Counted from the first letter of the stretch, positions 42,567 to 51,953 are shown. The stretch is 64,000 nucleotides of DNA from Cribrihabitans_A pelagius (GCF_048820915.1 NZ_JBMERR010000018.1:1-64000); one strand, 5' to 3'. Notes: a model not told the origin generated them from the letters alone. Numbers and translations are program-made.

Positions 42567-43477
42567 TGAGCTGGCAGCGCCGGGTGCTCAACGGCTATTT
42601 CCGCTATGGAATGAAGCCGGTATTGCGGCTGGTCCGCAGCCCGGGGCTGGCGCGCTGCTGTTTCGAGTGCCTGGCGCCGGTCTTCTGCCCGCCGCTGCCG
42701 CATACGATGCTGCTCCAGCGCTCCAATGCGCCGGTGCCCATGTCCTTTGTCAGCGCCGGGCGCACGCGGCGGCGGGAGGTGATCCTTTACCTGCATGGCG
42801 GCGCCTTCCTCGCGGGCAGCGCGCGCTCCTACATCGGCCTGCTGTCGCGGCTGTCACGGGCGGCAGAGACTGTCGTGGCCGCGCCGGATTACCGCCTGTT
42901 GCAGGAGGCGCCGTTTCCGGCCGCCTTCGAGGATGCGCTTGCGGCCTGGCAGTATCTGCGCGCGCGCGGATATCCGGCGGAGCGCATCCTGCTGGCGGGG
43001 GACAGCGCGGGCGGCGGGCTGGCGCTGGCGCTTCTGTCGGCGCTCTTGCGCCGCGGCGAGCGGCCTGGGGCTGTGGCGGTGTTCTCCCCCTGGTGCGACC
43101 TCACGCTGAGCGGGGCCAGCATAAAGAAAAACCGCGCCCGCGACGTGCTGATCCCGGCGGCGCGGATGCGGGAGGTGATCGCGCTCTACCTCGATGGCGC
43201 CGCCCCGGAAGACCCGCGTGCCTCGCCGCTGTTTGCCCGCTACCCTGACCCGCCACCGGTGCTGATCCAGGCGGGCGATACCGAAGTGCTCCTGTCCGAT
43301 GCGGAGCGCATCGCCGCCCGGCTGCGGCAGGCGGGCGGGCGTGTGAAGCTGAGCCTGTGGCGTGATGTGCCGCATGTCTGGCAGTTCATGGCCGACAATC
43401 TGCCCGAGGGCCGCGCTGCCCTGTCCGAGGCAGGCGCCTTCCTGCGCGCGCCGCCCGGCCCTCCCAAGCCACGCTGA
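42566..43477 (+). CDS. alpha/beta hydrolase, HSL-type esterase/lipase
   Basis: A 303-residue hydrolase of the hormone-sensitive-lipase family. The oxyanion-hole motif is HGGAFLAGSARSYIG. The nucleophile elbow is GDSAGGGLALALL, and the acid and base are in VLIQAGDTEVLLSDAE and DVPHVWQFM, completing Ser-Asp-His. The frame is open far upstream into gshB, but the ATG at 42566 fits both length and coupling to gshB. The natural substrate is unknown, probably a short-chain ester. Confidence 0.9.
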   Translation: MSWQRRVLNGYFRYGMKPVLRLVRSPGLARCCFECLAPVFCPPLPHTMLLQRSNAPVPMSFVSAGRTRRREVILYLHGGAFLAGSARSYIGLLSRLSRAAETVVAAPDYRLLQEAPFPAAFEDALAAWQYLRARGYPAERILLAGDSAGGGLALALLSALLRRGERPGAVAVFSPWCDLTLSGASIKKNRARDVLIPAARMREVIALYLDGAAPEDPRASPLFARYPDPPPVLIQAGDTEVLLSDAERIAARLRQAGGRVKLSLWRDVPHVWQFMADNLPEGRAALSEAGAFLRAPPGPPKPR

Positions 43478-43491
43478 AGTTCCGGCCGGGC

Positions 43492-45003
43492 TTACGGCCC
43501 TGACGCGGGCAGCCGGAAGCTCAGCGCCTCGCCAATGTGGGCACGTTCCACCCTTTCACAGGCCGCCAGGTCTGCAATGGTGCGCGCTACCCGCAAGACC
43601 CGGTGATAACCGCGTGCGGTCAGTCCAAAGCGCTCGGCGGCGCGCAACAGCAGGTCGCGGCCCTCACCGCAGGGCGCGGCCACCTCTTCCAGGAGCGCGC
43701 CCTCGGCATCGGCGTTCTGGCGCAGCCCGGGGTGATCGCGGAAGCGCGCGGCCTGGATTTCCCGCGCGATGGCGACGCGCTGGGCGACCTCGGCTGAACC
43801 TTCAGCGGCGGGCGGCAAGTCGAGACTGGCAAAGCTCACAGGCGGCACGTCGATACGCAAATCAAAGCGGTCCAGCAGCGGCCCCGACAGGCGGCCGAGG
43901 TAGTCCGCGCCGCATTGCGGCGCCCGGGCGCAGGCGCGCGAGGCATCGGCCAGGTGGCCGCATTTGCAGGGGTTTGCCGCCGCCGCCAGCATGAAGCGGC
44001 TGGGGTATTTCACATGCGCGTTGGCCCGCGCCACCATCACTTCGCCGGTCTCCAGCGGCTGGCGCAGCGTCTCCAGCACCGGGCGGGCGAACTCCGGCAG
44101 TTCGTCGAGGAACAGGACGCCATTGTGCGCGAGACTGATCTCGCCCGGCTGCGCCCGCCTCCCGCCGCCCGCAATCGCCGCCATCGAGGCCGTGTGATGC
44201 GGCTCCCGGAAGGGGCGGGCGCGGCTGATGCCGCCGTCGCCGATCAGCCCGCAGAGCGAATGGATCATCGAGGTCTCCAGCGCCTCCGCCGCACTGAGGG
44301 GCGGCAGGATCGAAGGCAGCCGCGCCGCCAGCATCGACTTGCCCGAGCCCGGCGGGCCGGTCATCAGGAAGTGGTGCCGCCCGGCGGCAGCGATCTCCAG
44401 CGCGCGCTTGGCCCGTTCCTGGCCCTTCACGTCGCGCAGATCCTTGCCGCCGCCCGGCAACGTGACCTCGCCCGGCCGGGCGGGTTCGATCAGGCGCTGG
44501 CCGGTGAAATGCTGCACCGCCTCGGTGAGGGAGGCAGCACCCGTGACCCGCGCAGCGCCGACCCAGGCAGCTTCCGCGCCGGAGGCTTTGGGGCAAAGGA
44601 GCATCCGGTCCGTTTCCGCCGCCGTCACCGCCGCAGGCAGCGCGCCGGTCACCGGCATCAGCGTGCCATCAAGCGACAGCTCCCCCAGCGCGATGGTCTC
44701 CGCCGCGGTTTCCGGCGGCACGATGCCGATCGCGGCGAGCAGTGCCAGGGCGATCGGCAGGTCGAAGTGGCTGCCCTCCTTGGGCAGGTCGGCAGGCGAG
44801 AGGTTCACCGTGATGCGGCGCGAGGGCAGGGCGATGGACATGGCGGCAAAGGCTGCGCGCACCCGCTCGCGCGCCTCGCTCACCGCTTTGTCAGGCAGGC
44901 CGACGACGGAGAAAGCGGGGAGGCCCGGGGCCACCGCGCATTGCACCTCGACAAGCCGGGCCTCGACCCCTTGGAAGGCAACGGTGTAGGCGCGTGAAAT
45001 CAT
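43492..45003 (-). CDS. comM: YifB/ComM-family Mg-chelatase-like AAA+ ATPase
   Basis: A 503-residue protein. The N-terminal domain (about 1-170) is a Lon-protease-S16-like fold with SVVGLPDKAVSEARERVRAA. Walker A is LMTGPPGSGKSMLAARLPSI near residue 215, and the Walker B/sensor region is GVLFLDELPEFARPVLETLR. A Cys cluster (NPCKCGH with ASRACARAPQC) precedes the lid. In Vibrio and Haemophilus ComM is a helicase promoting branch migration during natural transformation. That role here is inferred. Length normal. Confidence 0.92.
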   Translation of the reverse strand: MISRAYTVAFQGVEARLVEVQCAVAPGLPAFSVVGLPDKAVSEARERVRAAFAAMSIALPSRRITVNLSPADLPKEGSHFDLPIALALLAAIGIVPPETAAETIALGELSLDGTLMPVTGALPAAVTAAETDRMLLCPKASGAEAAWVGAARVTGAASLTEAVQHFTGQRLIEPARPGEVTLPGGGKDLRDVKGQERAKRALEIAAAGRHHFLMTGPPGSGKSMLAARLPSILPPLSAAEALETSMIHSLCGLIGDGGISRARPFREPHHTASMAAIAGGGRRAQPGEISLAHNGVLFLDELPEFARPVLETLRQPLETGEVMVARANAHVKYPSRFMLAAAANPCKCGHLADASRACARAPQCGADYLGRLSGPLLDRFDLRIDVPPVSFASLDLPPAAEGSAEVAQRVAIAREIQAARFRDHPGLRQNADAEGALLEEVAAPCGEGRDLLLRAAERFGLTARGYHRVLRVARTIADLAACERVERAHIGEALSFRLPASGP

Positions 45004-45134
45004 GGCTCCCCAGGTTCCCTGTTCCCTTGTTCTGGGCAGCCATGCTCGGCAGTCGTGGTTTCCGAAAGGTTAACGCGCCGGGCGGCAGCGCGCGAATTCA
45101 CGCAGTCTTGCCGCTTGGCCCGGGCGTCCCGGTC

Positions 45135-45830
45135 TCAATCCAGTGTCGCCTTCAGAGACCAAGGCCGGCGCGGCAGGTCGAGCTTGTAGGGCTCGGGGTC
45201 ATATTCCACCTCCTGCGCCAGCGCCTGCCACCGCAAGACCGCCGGGTCGGACAGCAGCGCGCGGCAGTAAGCAAGGGTTGCGTCAGAGACCGGCAGCCCA
45301 TAGCCGATAATCCGCGCCGCCACCGGGGTGTAGAAGACATCGGCCAGCGAATAGGCGCCGAACAGCCAGCCCTCCGCAGCGCCCGAGACGGCCCGGGCAT
45401 GGGCAAACAACGTCTCGACCCGGGCAAGATCGCCGCGCACCGCCGGGGCGGGGTCAAAGCCCTCGTAGACATGCGCGAGCTGCATCGGGCAAGCGCTGCG
45501 CAGGGCACCGAAACCCGCCGCCATCTCCGCCGCCAGCCAGCGCGCGGTTGCGCGGGCGGCAGGGTCCGCAGGCCAGAGCCCGGCCTCCGGGTGGCGCTCG
45601 GCCAGGGTTTCGGCAATGGCGAGGCTTTCGCCCACCACCGTGCCCTCGGGCGTGCGCAGCGCGGGCACCAGCCGGGCCGGCGCCAAATGCGCCAAGTCCC
45701 GCGCCATCGTGCCGGAGTAAAGCCCCACCATGTGAACCCGGTGGGGCAGGGAGAATTTTTCGAGCATGAGCCAGCCGCGCAGGGACCAGCTGGAGAACAT
45801 GCGATCGCCGATATAAAGGTCATATGTCAT
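45135..45830 (-). CDS. glutathione S-transferase family protein
   Basis: A 231-residue protein starting TYDLYIGDRMFSSWSLRGWL, where the Ser in SSWS resembles the catalytic site of maleylacetoacetate-isomerase/zeta-like GSTs. ALRTPEGTVVGESLAIAETL is the glutathione-binding end of the thioredoxin half. The remainder is helical. Substrate unknown. The gene stands between comM (convergent side) and the phosphatase/cobU pair on the same strand. Confidence 0.87.
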   Translation of the reverse strand: MTYDLYIGDRMFSSWSLRGWLMLEKFSLPHRVHMVGLYSGTMARDLAHLAPARLVPALRTPEGTVVGESLAIAETLAERHPEAGLWPADPAARATARWLAAEMAAGFGALRSACPMQLAHVYEGFDPAPAVRGDLARVETLFAHARAVSGAAEGWLFGAYSLADVFYTPVAARIIGYGLPVSDATLAYCRALLSDPAVLRWQALAQEVEYDPEPYKLDLPRRPWSLKATLD

Positions 45831-45888
45831 GCCGTGACGCTAGCGCGGCGGCGGGGTTTTCAGAACGGAATGTTTGTGATGCAGAGGC

Positions 45889-46479
45889 TCACGGACGGTG
45901 ATTGATCCGCCCGCAGCGCCAGCCCGCGGGGCCGGAGGCAAGCTCCGTGACCGAGAGGTTGTCGATCTTGTGGCCAAATGCCTGCAAGGCCGTGAGGCCC
46001 GCGGCGCGCTGGATCTGGGTCAGGATCTGGCCGAAATGGCCAACCACGATCAGGTCATGCCCGGCATGGGCGGCCAAGAGCCCGTCCACCGCAGCGTTCA
46101 CCCGGGCGCAGGTCTGATGCCAGCTTTCGCCGCCAGGCGGGGTGCTGTCGCCGGGCTCATCCCAATAGGCGCGGATGCGGGCCGGGTCCTCGGCATCCAC
46201 CTCCTGCCAGCTGCGCATCTCCCAGGCGCCGAAATGGATCTCCCGCAGCCCATGCAGATCCGGCAGGCGGCGGCGGCCGCCCGCAAGCGCAGCGGCGGTA
46301 TCACCCGCGCGGCGCAGGTCCGAGGCCACCACCAGCGCCTCCGGGGGCAGATACTCCGACAGCCGCTGCAGCGCGGCGGTATCCGAGAGGTCGGCGGCGA
46401 GATCGGTCCAGCCCACCATGCCCTTGGCATGGGTGGGCCCGTGCCGCACCAGGAACAGCCGGGTCTCCGCGCGGCTCAT
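45889..46479 (-). CDS. histidine phosphatase family protein, probable alpha-ribazole phosphatase
   Basis: A 196-residue phosphoglycerate-mutase-like phosphatase with the catalytic RHGPTHAKG near residue 12 and the second His in LIVVGHFGQIL near residue 150. ALVVASDLRRAGDTAAALAG is also typical. Its start overlaps the cobU stop (ATGA at 46476-46479), which suggests CobC-type alpha-ribazole-5'-phosphate dephosphorylation in cobalamin loop assembly. Other small phosphoesters are possible, as this superfamily is promiscuous. Confidence 0.82.
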   Translation of the reverse strand: MSRAETRLFLVRHGPTHAKGMVGWTDLAADLSDTAALQRLSEYLPPEALVVASDLRRAGDTAAALAGGRRRLPDLHGLREIHFGAWEMRSWQEVDAEDPARIRAYWDEPGDSTPPGGESWHQTCARVNAAVDGLLAAHAGHDLIVVGHFGQILTQIQRAAGLTALQAFGHKIDNLSVTELASGPAGWRCGRINHRP

Positions 46480-46997
46480 GCGGGCGGCCCCTTCAGCACC
46501 AGCGGCAGCCCGGCGGTCACCTGCACCACACGGTCCGCCTGTGCCGCCAGCGCGATGTTGAGCCGGCCCTGCGCCTCGCGGAACTGCCGCGCCAGCCGGT
46601 TCTCCGGCACGATGCCCAGCCCGGTTTCGTTAGAGACGATCACCAGCTCCGAGGCGCAACCTTCAATTGCAGAGAGCAGCGCTTCCTGGGCTGCGGCAAG
46701 GCCGTTGCCCGCCAGCAAGTGGCTGGTCAGCCACATGGTGGCGCAGTCCATCAGGCAGATCTGGCCGGGCGCAAGTGCGCCCAGAACGCGGCCTGCATCC
46801 TGCGGCTCTTCAACAGTGGTCCACCCGGGGCCTCTTTGTTTCACGTGGCGTGACACTTTTGCCGCCATTTCACCATCAAGGACTTGTGAAGTTGCCCAAT
46901 AAACCCTGTCTTTTCCGCTGCTTGCGCAAAGGCTCTCGGCATAGGCCGATTTTCCCGATGCGGCCCCGCCCAGAATAAATGTGACATTTAGCGGCAA
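46476..46997 (-). CDS. cobU: adenosylcobinamide kinase / adenosylcobinamide-phosphate guanylyltransferase
   Basis: A 173-residue bifunctional enzyme of late cobalamin synthesis that phosphorylates adenosylcobinamide and transfers GMP to it. The P-loop is FILGGAASGKSAYAESL at residues 7-23. YWATSQVLDGEMAAKVSRH, LMDCATMWLTSHLL and IVSNETGLGIVPENRLAR are family-diagnostic. It overlaps the phosphatase gene by four bases. No other cob genes lie in the window, so the two form an isolated salvage or nucleotide-loop pair. Confidence 0.92.
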   Translation of the reverse strand: MPLNVTFILGGAASGKSAYAESLCASSGKDRVYWATSQVLDGEMAAKVSRHVKQRGPGWTTVEEPQDAGRVLGALAPGQICLMDCATMWLTSHLLAGNGLAAAQEALLSAIEGCASELVIVSNETGLGIVPENRLARQFREAQGRLNIALAAQADRVVQVTAGLPLVLKGPPA

Positions 46998-47280
46998 TTT
47001 TATTACCCTTGAAGTACTGAAGCCGTTCCTGTGGGTAACCGCGGGGCCCGGTTAAGACAAGAGACCGCAGCACCCCCGGGGTTCCACTCGTCAAGCCGGG
47101 GAGGTCTGTAAAAGGGCCAAAGATCATTTTCACGAGATATTTTTGGCCCGTGGATGTGTGCCCCGCCAGCTTGGGGCAAGGTCCGCCGCGCCAGCTGCAG
47201 AACATGGGTGTACCGGGCCCAATGTAATCCAAGCGCTGCCTCAGGACGTAGTTTGTTAAACAGTTTCCGGGGGGAGAAAC
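46998..47280. promoter_or_regulatory. divergent upstream region of cobU and rpoH
   Basis: 283 bases between the two starts. A GGGGGGAGAAAC ribosome site lies just before rpoH. No cobalamin riboswitch core was recognised upstream of cobU. A candidate rpoH promoter around 47240-47262 (GACGTAGTTTGTTAAACAG) is AT-richer than its surroundings, but its sigma class cannot be assigned by eye. Confidence 0.4.
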
Positions 47281-48159
47281 ATGCCACTTGATCACGCGAC
47301 AGAAAACCCGTTGCCGAAACAGGCGATGAAGGCCGAGCTTTTGGATGCCGAAACCGAGTTGCGCCTGGCCTATGCCTGGCGCGACGACCGCGATGTGGAA
47401 TCGCTGCACCGCCTGATCAACGCCTACATGCGGCTGGCAATCTCCATGGCCGCCAAGTTCAAGCGCTACGGCGCGCCGATGAATGACCTGATCCAGGAGG
47501 CGGGGCTGGGGCTGATGAAGGCCGCCGACAAGTTCGACCCGGACCGCGGCGTGCGGTTCTCCACCTATGCGGTGTGGTGGATCAAGGCCTCGATCCAGGA
47601 CTACGTGATGCGCAACTGGTCGATGGTGCGCACCGGCTCGACCTCCTCGCAGAAATCGCTGTTCTTCAACATGCGCCGCGTGCAGGCCCAGCTGGAACGC
47701 GCGGCGCGCGCCTCGGGCGAGCGGCTGGACCAGCACCAGCTGCACCAGAAGATCGCCAGCGAAATCGGCGTGCCGCTGCGCGACGTCGAGATGATGGAGG
47801 GGCGGCTCTCGGGCGCGGACTTCTCGCTCAACGCGGTGCAATCCTCCGACGAGGACGGCCGCGAGTGGATCGATGCGCTGGAAGACGAAAGCTCCCAGGC
47901 GGACGAGCTGGTGCAGGCCCGCCACGACCGCCGCCAGCTGCGCAAATGGCTGGTGTCGGCGCTGCAGTCGCTGAATGACCGCGAGCGCTTCATCATCACC
48001 GAACGCAAGCTGCGCGAGCGGCCGCGCACGCTGGAAAGCCTCGGCACCGAACTGGGCCTCTCCAAGGAGCGGGTGCGGCAGCTGGAGGCGGGGGCCTTCC
48101 AGAAGATGCGCAAATGCCTTGAAAGCCAGTCGCGCGAGGTGCAAAGACTGCTTTCATGA
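47281..48159 (+). CDS. rpoH: RNA polymerase sigma-32 factor (RpoH type)
   Basis: A 292-residue heat-shock sigma factor. Region 2 has LIQEAGLGLMKAADKFDPDR and RFSTYAVWWIKASIQDYVMR. The RpoH box that marks the family is QKSLFFNMRRVQAQLER. Region 4 ends LGLSKERVRQLEAGAFQKMR. Rhodobacteraceae usually have two RpoH paralogues (heat and oxidative stress). Lack of close reference sequences prevents deciding which this is. It overlaps the next gene by ATGA at 48156-48159. Confidence 0.93.
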   Translation: MPLDHATENPLPKQAMKAELLDAETELRLAYAWRDDRDVESLHRLINAYMRLAISMAAKFKRYGAPMNDLIQEAGLGLMKAADKFDPDRGVRFSTYAVWWIKASIQDYVMRNWSMVRTGSTSSQKSLFFNMRRVQAQLERAARASGERLDQHQLHQKIASEIGVPLRDVEMMEGRLSGADFSLNAVQSSDEDGREWIDALEDESSQADELVQARHDRRQLRKWLVSALQSLNDRERFIITERKLRERPRTLESLGTELGLSKERVRQLEAGAFQKMRKCLESQSREVQRLLS

Positions 48160-49025
48160 CCGCCCCGTTGCAGGCACTGAAGGCTCTCACGGGCGCCGCC
48201 GTTCTGGCGGCGCTTGTTGCGTTTGGGCCGGCCGCGTCCGGAGTGGTTGCGGAAGAGGCGGCAGGGACGGCAGAGGCGGCAGACCTGAAGCAAGCCGCCG
48301 CACGGCTCTCGGCGGCCGATGCGGTTCTTCTGGGCGAGGTGCATGACAATCCGCAGCATCATCTGAACCAGGCGGCGCTGCTGCGTGCCTTGAGGCCGCG
48401 GGCGGTGGTCTGGGAAATGCTCTCGCCCGCCCAGGCCGCCGGGTTGACGCCGGACCTGATACAGGATGCGGCCGCGCTGGCCCGCCGCCTGGACTGGGCT
48501 GCTTCCGGCTGGCCGGACTTTGCGCTCTACGCGCCGGTCTTCGCCGCCGCCGGTGACGCGCGCCACTACGGCGCGCTCCTGCCGCGCACCGCGGCGCGGG
48601 CGGCGCTTGAGCGGGGGGCGGCGGGGTATTTCGGCCCTGAGGACGCCGCTGGTCTGGGCCTGCTGGCGGCGCTGCCGCCAGCCGAACAGGCAGCGCGCGA
48701 GGCGGAGCAGATGGCGGCTCATTGCGGCGCGCTGCCGGCAGAGATGCTGCCCGGTATGGTGGAGATCCAGCGCCTGCGCGACGCCCGGCTGGCGTCCGAG
48801 GCGGCGCGGGCCCTGGCAGAGACCGGCGGCCCTGTGGCGGTGATCACCGGCAACGGCCATGCCCGGAGCGACCGCGGCATCGCCGTCTATCTGGCGCGGC
48901 TGAACCCCGGGGCCACGGTCCTCAGCCTGGGGCAGTCCGAAGCGGGCCGGCTCGACGGCCGGTTCGACGTGGTGCTGGACGCTCCCGCCGCACCCCGGTC
49001 CGATCCTTGCACGGCCTTCCGGTGA
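48156..49025 (+). CDS. ChaN-family haem-binding-like protein
   Basis: A 289-residue exported protein. An N-terminal signal-like segment (AVLAALVAFGPAASGVVA) is followed by the ChaN/DUF399 domain with VLLGEVHDNPQHHLNQAALL and VWEMLSPAQAAGL. The C-terminal ITGNGHARSDRGIAVYLARL contains a second conserved His. ChaN of Campylobacter binds haem; function here is otherwise unknown. Start overlaps the rpoH stop, suggesting expression with the stress sigma factor. No lipobox Cys is visible. Confidence 0.85.
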   Translation: MTAPLQALKALTGAAVLAALVAFGPAASGVVAEEAAGTAEAADLKQAAARLSAADAVLLGEVHDNPQHHLNQAALLRALRPRAVVWEMLSPAQAAGLTPDLIQDAAALARRLDWAASGWPDFALYAPVFAAAGDARHYGALLPRTAARAALERGAAGYFGPEDAAGLGLLAALPPAEQAAREAEQMAAHCGALPAEMLPGMVEIQRLRDARLASEAARALAETGGPVAVITGNGHARSDRGIAVYLARLNPGATVLSLGQSEAGRLDGRFDVVLDAPAAPRSDPCTAFR

Positions 49026-49208
49026 CACGCCCCCGCCTTGCGCAGCAAGGCGCCCGGCCCACCGCCGCCAAGGCCCGAGAGGGCCTGCGGGGGCGGGAGC
49101 GCTCCGCAGGTGCGGGCGCCGGGCAGGGCGGGGGAACGGGGAAAAGGCGTTTCCTCTTGCGGCCCTGCACGGTACAGTCGGCGCCGGTGCAACGGCAGGG
49201 GCGCGCAG

Positions 49209-50405
49209 ATGCTGGCTGGCAAACATATTCTTCTGATCATCGGCGGCGGCATCGCGGCCTATAAATCGCTGGAGCTGATCCGCCGCCTGCAAGACCAGGG
49301 CGCGCGGGTGACGCCGGTGCTGACCCGCGCGGGCGAGGAGTTCGTGACCCCGCTGTCGGTTGCGGCGCTGGCGGGAGCGGCGGTGCACCGCGATCTCTTC
49401 GACCTTACTGCCGAAGCCGAGATGGGCCATATCCAGCTGTCGCGCAGCGCCGGCCTCCTGGTGGTGGCACCCGCCACCGCCGATTTGATGGCGAAGATGG
49501 CGCAGGGCCACGCCAACGACCTCGCCTCGACCCTTCTGCTCGCGACCGACACGCCGGTGCTGCTGGCGCCTGCAATGAATGTTCGCATGTGGGACCACCC
49601 GGCCACCCGGCGCAACCTCGCCACGCTGAAGGCGGATGGCGTTGCCACCGTGGGCCCGAACGAGGGCAGCATGGCCTGCGGCGAATACGGCCCCGGCCGC
49701 ATGGCGGAGCCCGATGAGATCGTCGCGGCCATCGCGGCCCGGTTCGCGGAAGGCCCGCTGCACGGCAAGCGCATCCTCGTCACCTCCGGCCCGACGCATG
49801 AACCGATCGACCCGGTACGCTACATCGCCAACCGCTCTTCGGGTGCGCAGGGGGCGGCGGTGGCCCGTGCTCTGCGCGACCTGGGTGCGGAAGTGGTGTT
49901 CATCACGGGCCCGGCAGCGGTCGGCCCCCCCGAGGGCGTGCAGGTGGTGGCGGTGGAAACCGCGCGCGAAATGGCGGCCGCGGTTGAGGCGGCGCTGCCT
50001 GCCGATGCCGGCGTCTTTGCCGCGGCAGTGGCGGACTGGCGGGTGGCGGGCGCCTCGGACCGCAAGCTGAAGAAATCGAAGGACGGCCTGCCCGCGCTGG
50101 AATTTGCCGAGAATCCCGACATCCTGAAGACGGTGTCGCAAATGGAGACCGGGCGGCCGCCGCTGGTGGTCGGTTTCGCTGCGGAGACCAACGACGTGGT
50201 CGAAAACGCCGCCGCCAAGCGGCTGCGCAAGGGCTGCGACTGGATAGTCGCCAATGATGTCTCGCCCGCGACCGGCATCATGGGCGGCAGCGAAAACGCG
50301 GTGACGCTGATTTCGGACCAGGGCCCGGAAGCCTGGCCGCGCATGGGCAAGGATGCGGTCGCACGCCAGCTGGCAGAGCGGATCGCGGCGGCGCTGGCCG
50401 GGTGA
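49209..50405 (+). CDS. coaBC: bifunctional phosphopantothenoylcysteine decarboxylase/synthase
   Basis: A 398-residue coenzyme A biosynthetic enzyme. The N-terminal flavoprotein CoaC domain starts KHILLIIGGGIAAYKSLELI, has the active His in EMGHIQLSR, and the PAMNVRMWDHP motif. The CoaB domain includes LVTSGPTHEPIDPVRYIANR and the Lys-rich KLKKSKDGLPALEFAENPDI. The start at 49209 (MLAGKH) gives the family length; the frame upstream is open but non-homologous. It is followed by dut 37 bases on, a common arrangement. Confidence 0.94.
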   Translation: MLAGKHILLIIGGGIAAYKSLELIRRLQDQGARVTPVLTRAGEEFVTPLSVAALAGAAVHRDLFDLTAEAEMGHIQLSRSAGLLVVAPATADLMAKMAQGHANDLASTLLLATDTPVLLAPAMNVRMWDHPATRRNLATLKADGVATVGPNEGSMACGEYGPGRMAEPDEIVAAIAARFAEGPLHGKRILVTSGPTHEPIDPVRYIANRSSGAQGAAVARALRDLGAEVVFITGPAAVGPPEGVQVVAVETAREMAAAVEAALPADAGVFAAAVADWRVAGASDRKLKKSKDGLPALEFAENPDILKTVSQMETGRPPLVVGFAAETNDVVENAAAKRLRKGCDWIVANDVSPATGIMGGSENAVTLISDQGPEAWPRMGKDAVARQLAERIAAALAG

Positions 50406-50442
50406 AAGTGAGTATTTTCGGCAAGATGACGAGGGGGCGGTC

Positions 50443-50898
50443 ATGGTGACCATAAGGCTGATCCACGACGAAGGCGCCGATACCGGCGTGCCGCTGCCGT
50501 CCTACGAGACCGCGGGCGCTGCGGGCGCTGATCTGCGCGCCAATCTGCCGGACCGCGGCGAGATCCGCTTGGCACCCGGCGCGCGGGCGCTGGTGCCCAC
50601 CGGCCTGAGGATCGAGATTCCGCAAGGTTACGAGGTGCAGATCCGGCCGCGCTCTGGATTGGCTCTGAAACACGGGCTGACCCTGCCCAACACCCCCGGC
50701 ACCATCGACAGCGATTACCGCGGGCCGCTCGGAGTGATCCTGATGAACGCGGGGCAGGAGAGCTTCTCAATCACCCACGGCGCCCGCATCGCGCAAATGG
50801 TGGTGGCACCGGTGCTGCAGGCTTGTTTCGAGCTGGCCGAAGGCCTGAGCGAGACCACCCGCGGCCGCGGTGGCTTCGGTTCGACCGGGACCGGCTGA
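50443..50898 (+). CDS. dut: deoxyuridine 5'-triphosphate nucleotidohydrolase
   Basis: A 151-residue trimeric dUTPase. Motifs in order: AGADLRANL, RSGLALKHGLTLPNTPGTID with the catalytic Asp, GVILMN, RIAQMVVAPV and the C-terminal RGRGGFGSTG that closes over the substrate. Start at 50443 (MVTIRLIHD). Its TGA overlaps the ATG of the MoeB-like gene. Confidence 0.95.
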   Translation: MVTIRLIHDEGADTGVPLPSYETAGAAGADLRANLPDRGEIRLAPGARALVPTGLRIEIPQGYEVQIRPRSGLALKHGLTLPNTPGTIDSDYRGPLGVILMNAGQESFSITHGARIAQMVVAPVLQACFELAEGLSETTRGRGGFGSTGTG

Positions 50899-51953
50899 TG
50901 CTGGCGGTTCTGGGCATTGCCGGGCTGATCTGGTGGGGCGGCCGCCTGGCCGGGCTGGAGACGCCCTTGCGGCTGGCGCTGCTTGGGCTTCTGTTCGCCG
51001 CGGTGATTGCCGTGCAGCTGACCCTGCCCGCGGGCAGCCCGCTGCGTGAGGCCACCGGCGGCTCCCCGGCGCCCTGGCTGATGCTCGCAGGCTTTGGCGC
51101 TCTTGCAGCGCTGTACGGCCGTGTTGTCGCCGGGCTGAAGGCGCGCGCGCAGGCGGGCGAAGCGGAGGCTGCCGTTCAGGCCGGCCAGGTGGCGTTTTCC
51201 GAGACCGAGCTGGACCGCTATGCCCGCCACATCGTGCTGCGCGAGGTGGGGGGCGCAGGGCAAAAGAAGCTGAAAGCAGCGAAGGTGCTGGTGATCGGCG
51301 CCGGCGGGTTGGGCGCACCCGCGCTGCAATACCTCGCCGCGGCCGGTACCGGCACTATCGGGGTGATCGACTTCGATATTGTGGAAAACGCCAACCTGCA
51401 GCGTCAGGTGATCCACCGGGATACCGATATCGGCATGCCAAAGGTGTTTTCTGCCCAGGCCGCGATGCTGGCACAGAACCCCTACGTCACCGTGCGCCCC
51501 TATCACCGCCGCCTGAGCGAAGAGATCGCGGAGGAGCTGTTTGCCGAGTATGATCTGATCCTCGATGGGACCGACAACTTCGCCGCCCGCTACCTCGCCA
51601 ACCGAGCCGCGGTGAAACTGGGCAAGCCCCTGATATCGGGCGCGCTGTCGCAATGGGAGGGGCAGCTTTCGCTGTTCCACCCGGACGCGGGCGGCCCCTG
51701 CTACCAGTGCATCTTCCCCGAGGCGCCCGCCCCCGGCCTCGCACCCAGCTGCGCCGAGGCAGGCGTGATCGGCCCCCTGCCGGGCGTCATGGGGTCGATG
51801 ATGGCGGTTGAGGCGGTAAAGCAGATCACTGGCGCCGGGGTACCTCTGCGCGGGGCGATGCTGATCTATGACGCGCTTTACGGCGAAACCCGCCGCATCG
51901 CGTTGAAGCCGCGGGCGGATTGCCCGGTCTGCGGCGGATTGGGCGCGTCCTAG
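50898..51953 (+). CDS. HesA/MoeB/ThiF-family sulfur-carrier adenylyltransferase with N-terminal membrane segments
   Basis: A 351-residue E1-like enzyme. The first 100 residues hold two or three hydrophobic segments (LAVLGIAGLIWWGG, LRLALLGLLFAAVIAVQL, APWLMLAGFGALAAL), unusual for MoeB. The ThiF domain follows: YARHIVLREVGGAGQKKLKA, the ATP loop VIGAGGLGAPALQYLAAAG, and FDIVENANLQRQVIH. Zinc Cys pairs are CYQCIFP and CPVCGG, and the probable catalytic Cys is in PSCAEAG. No rhodanese domain is present. It probably adenylates MoaD or ThiS, possibly at the membrane. Translationally coupled to dut. Confidence 0.88.
   Translation: MLAVLGIAGLIWWGGRLAGLETPLRLALLGLLFAAVIAVQLTLPAGSPLREATGGSPAPWLMLAGFGALAALYGRVVAGLKARAQAGEAEAAVQAGQVAFSETELDRYARHIVLREVGGAGQKKLKAAKVLVIGAGGLGAPALQYLAAAGTGTIGVIDFDIVENANLQRQVIHRDTDIGMPKVFSAQAAMLAQNPYVTVRPYHRRLSEEIAEELFAEYDLILDGTDNFAARYLANRAAVKLGKPLISGALSQWEGQLSLFHPDAGGPCYQCIFPEAPAPGLAPSCAEAGVIGPLPGVMGSMMAVEAVKQITGAGVPLRGAMLIYDALYGETRRIALKPRADCPVCGGLGAS

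Noticed and set aside
46998..47280. Cobalamin riboswitch in front of cobU
   Set aside because: No B12-box-like core could be seen on the minus strand, and the pair of genes is small enough to be constitutive.
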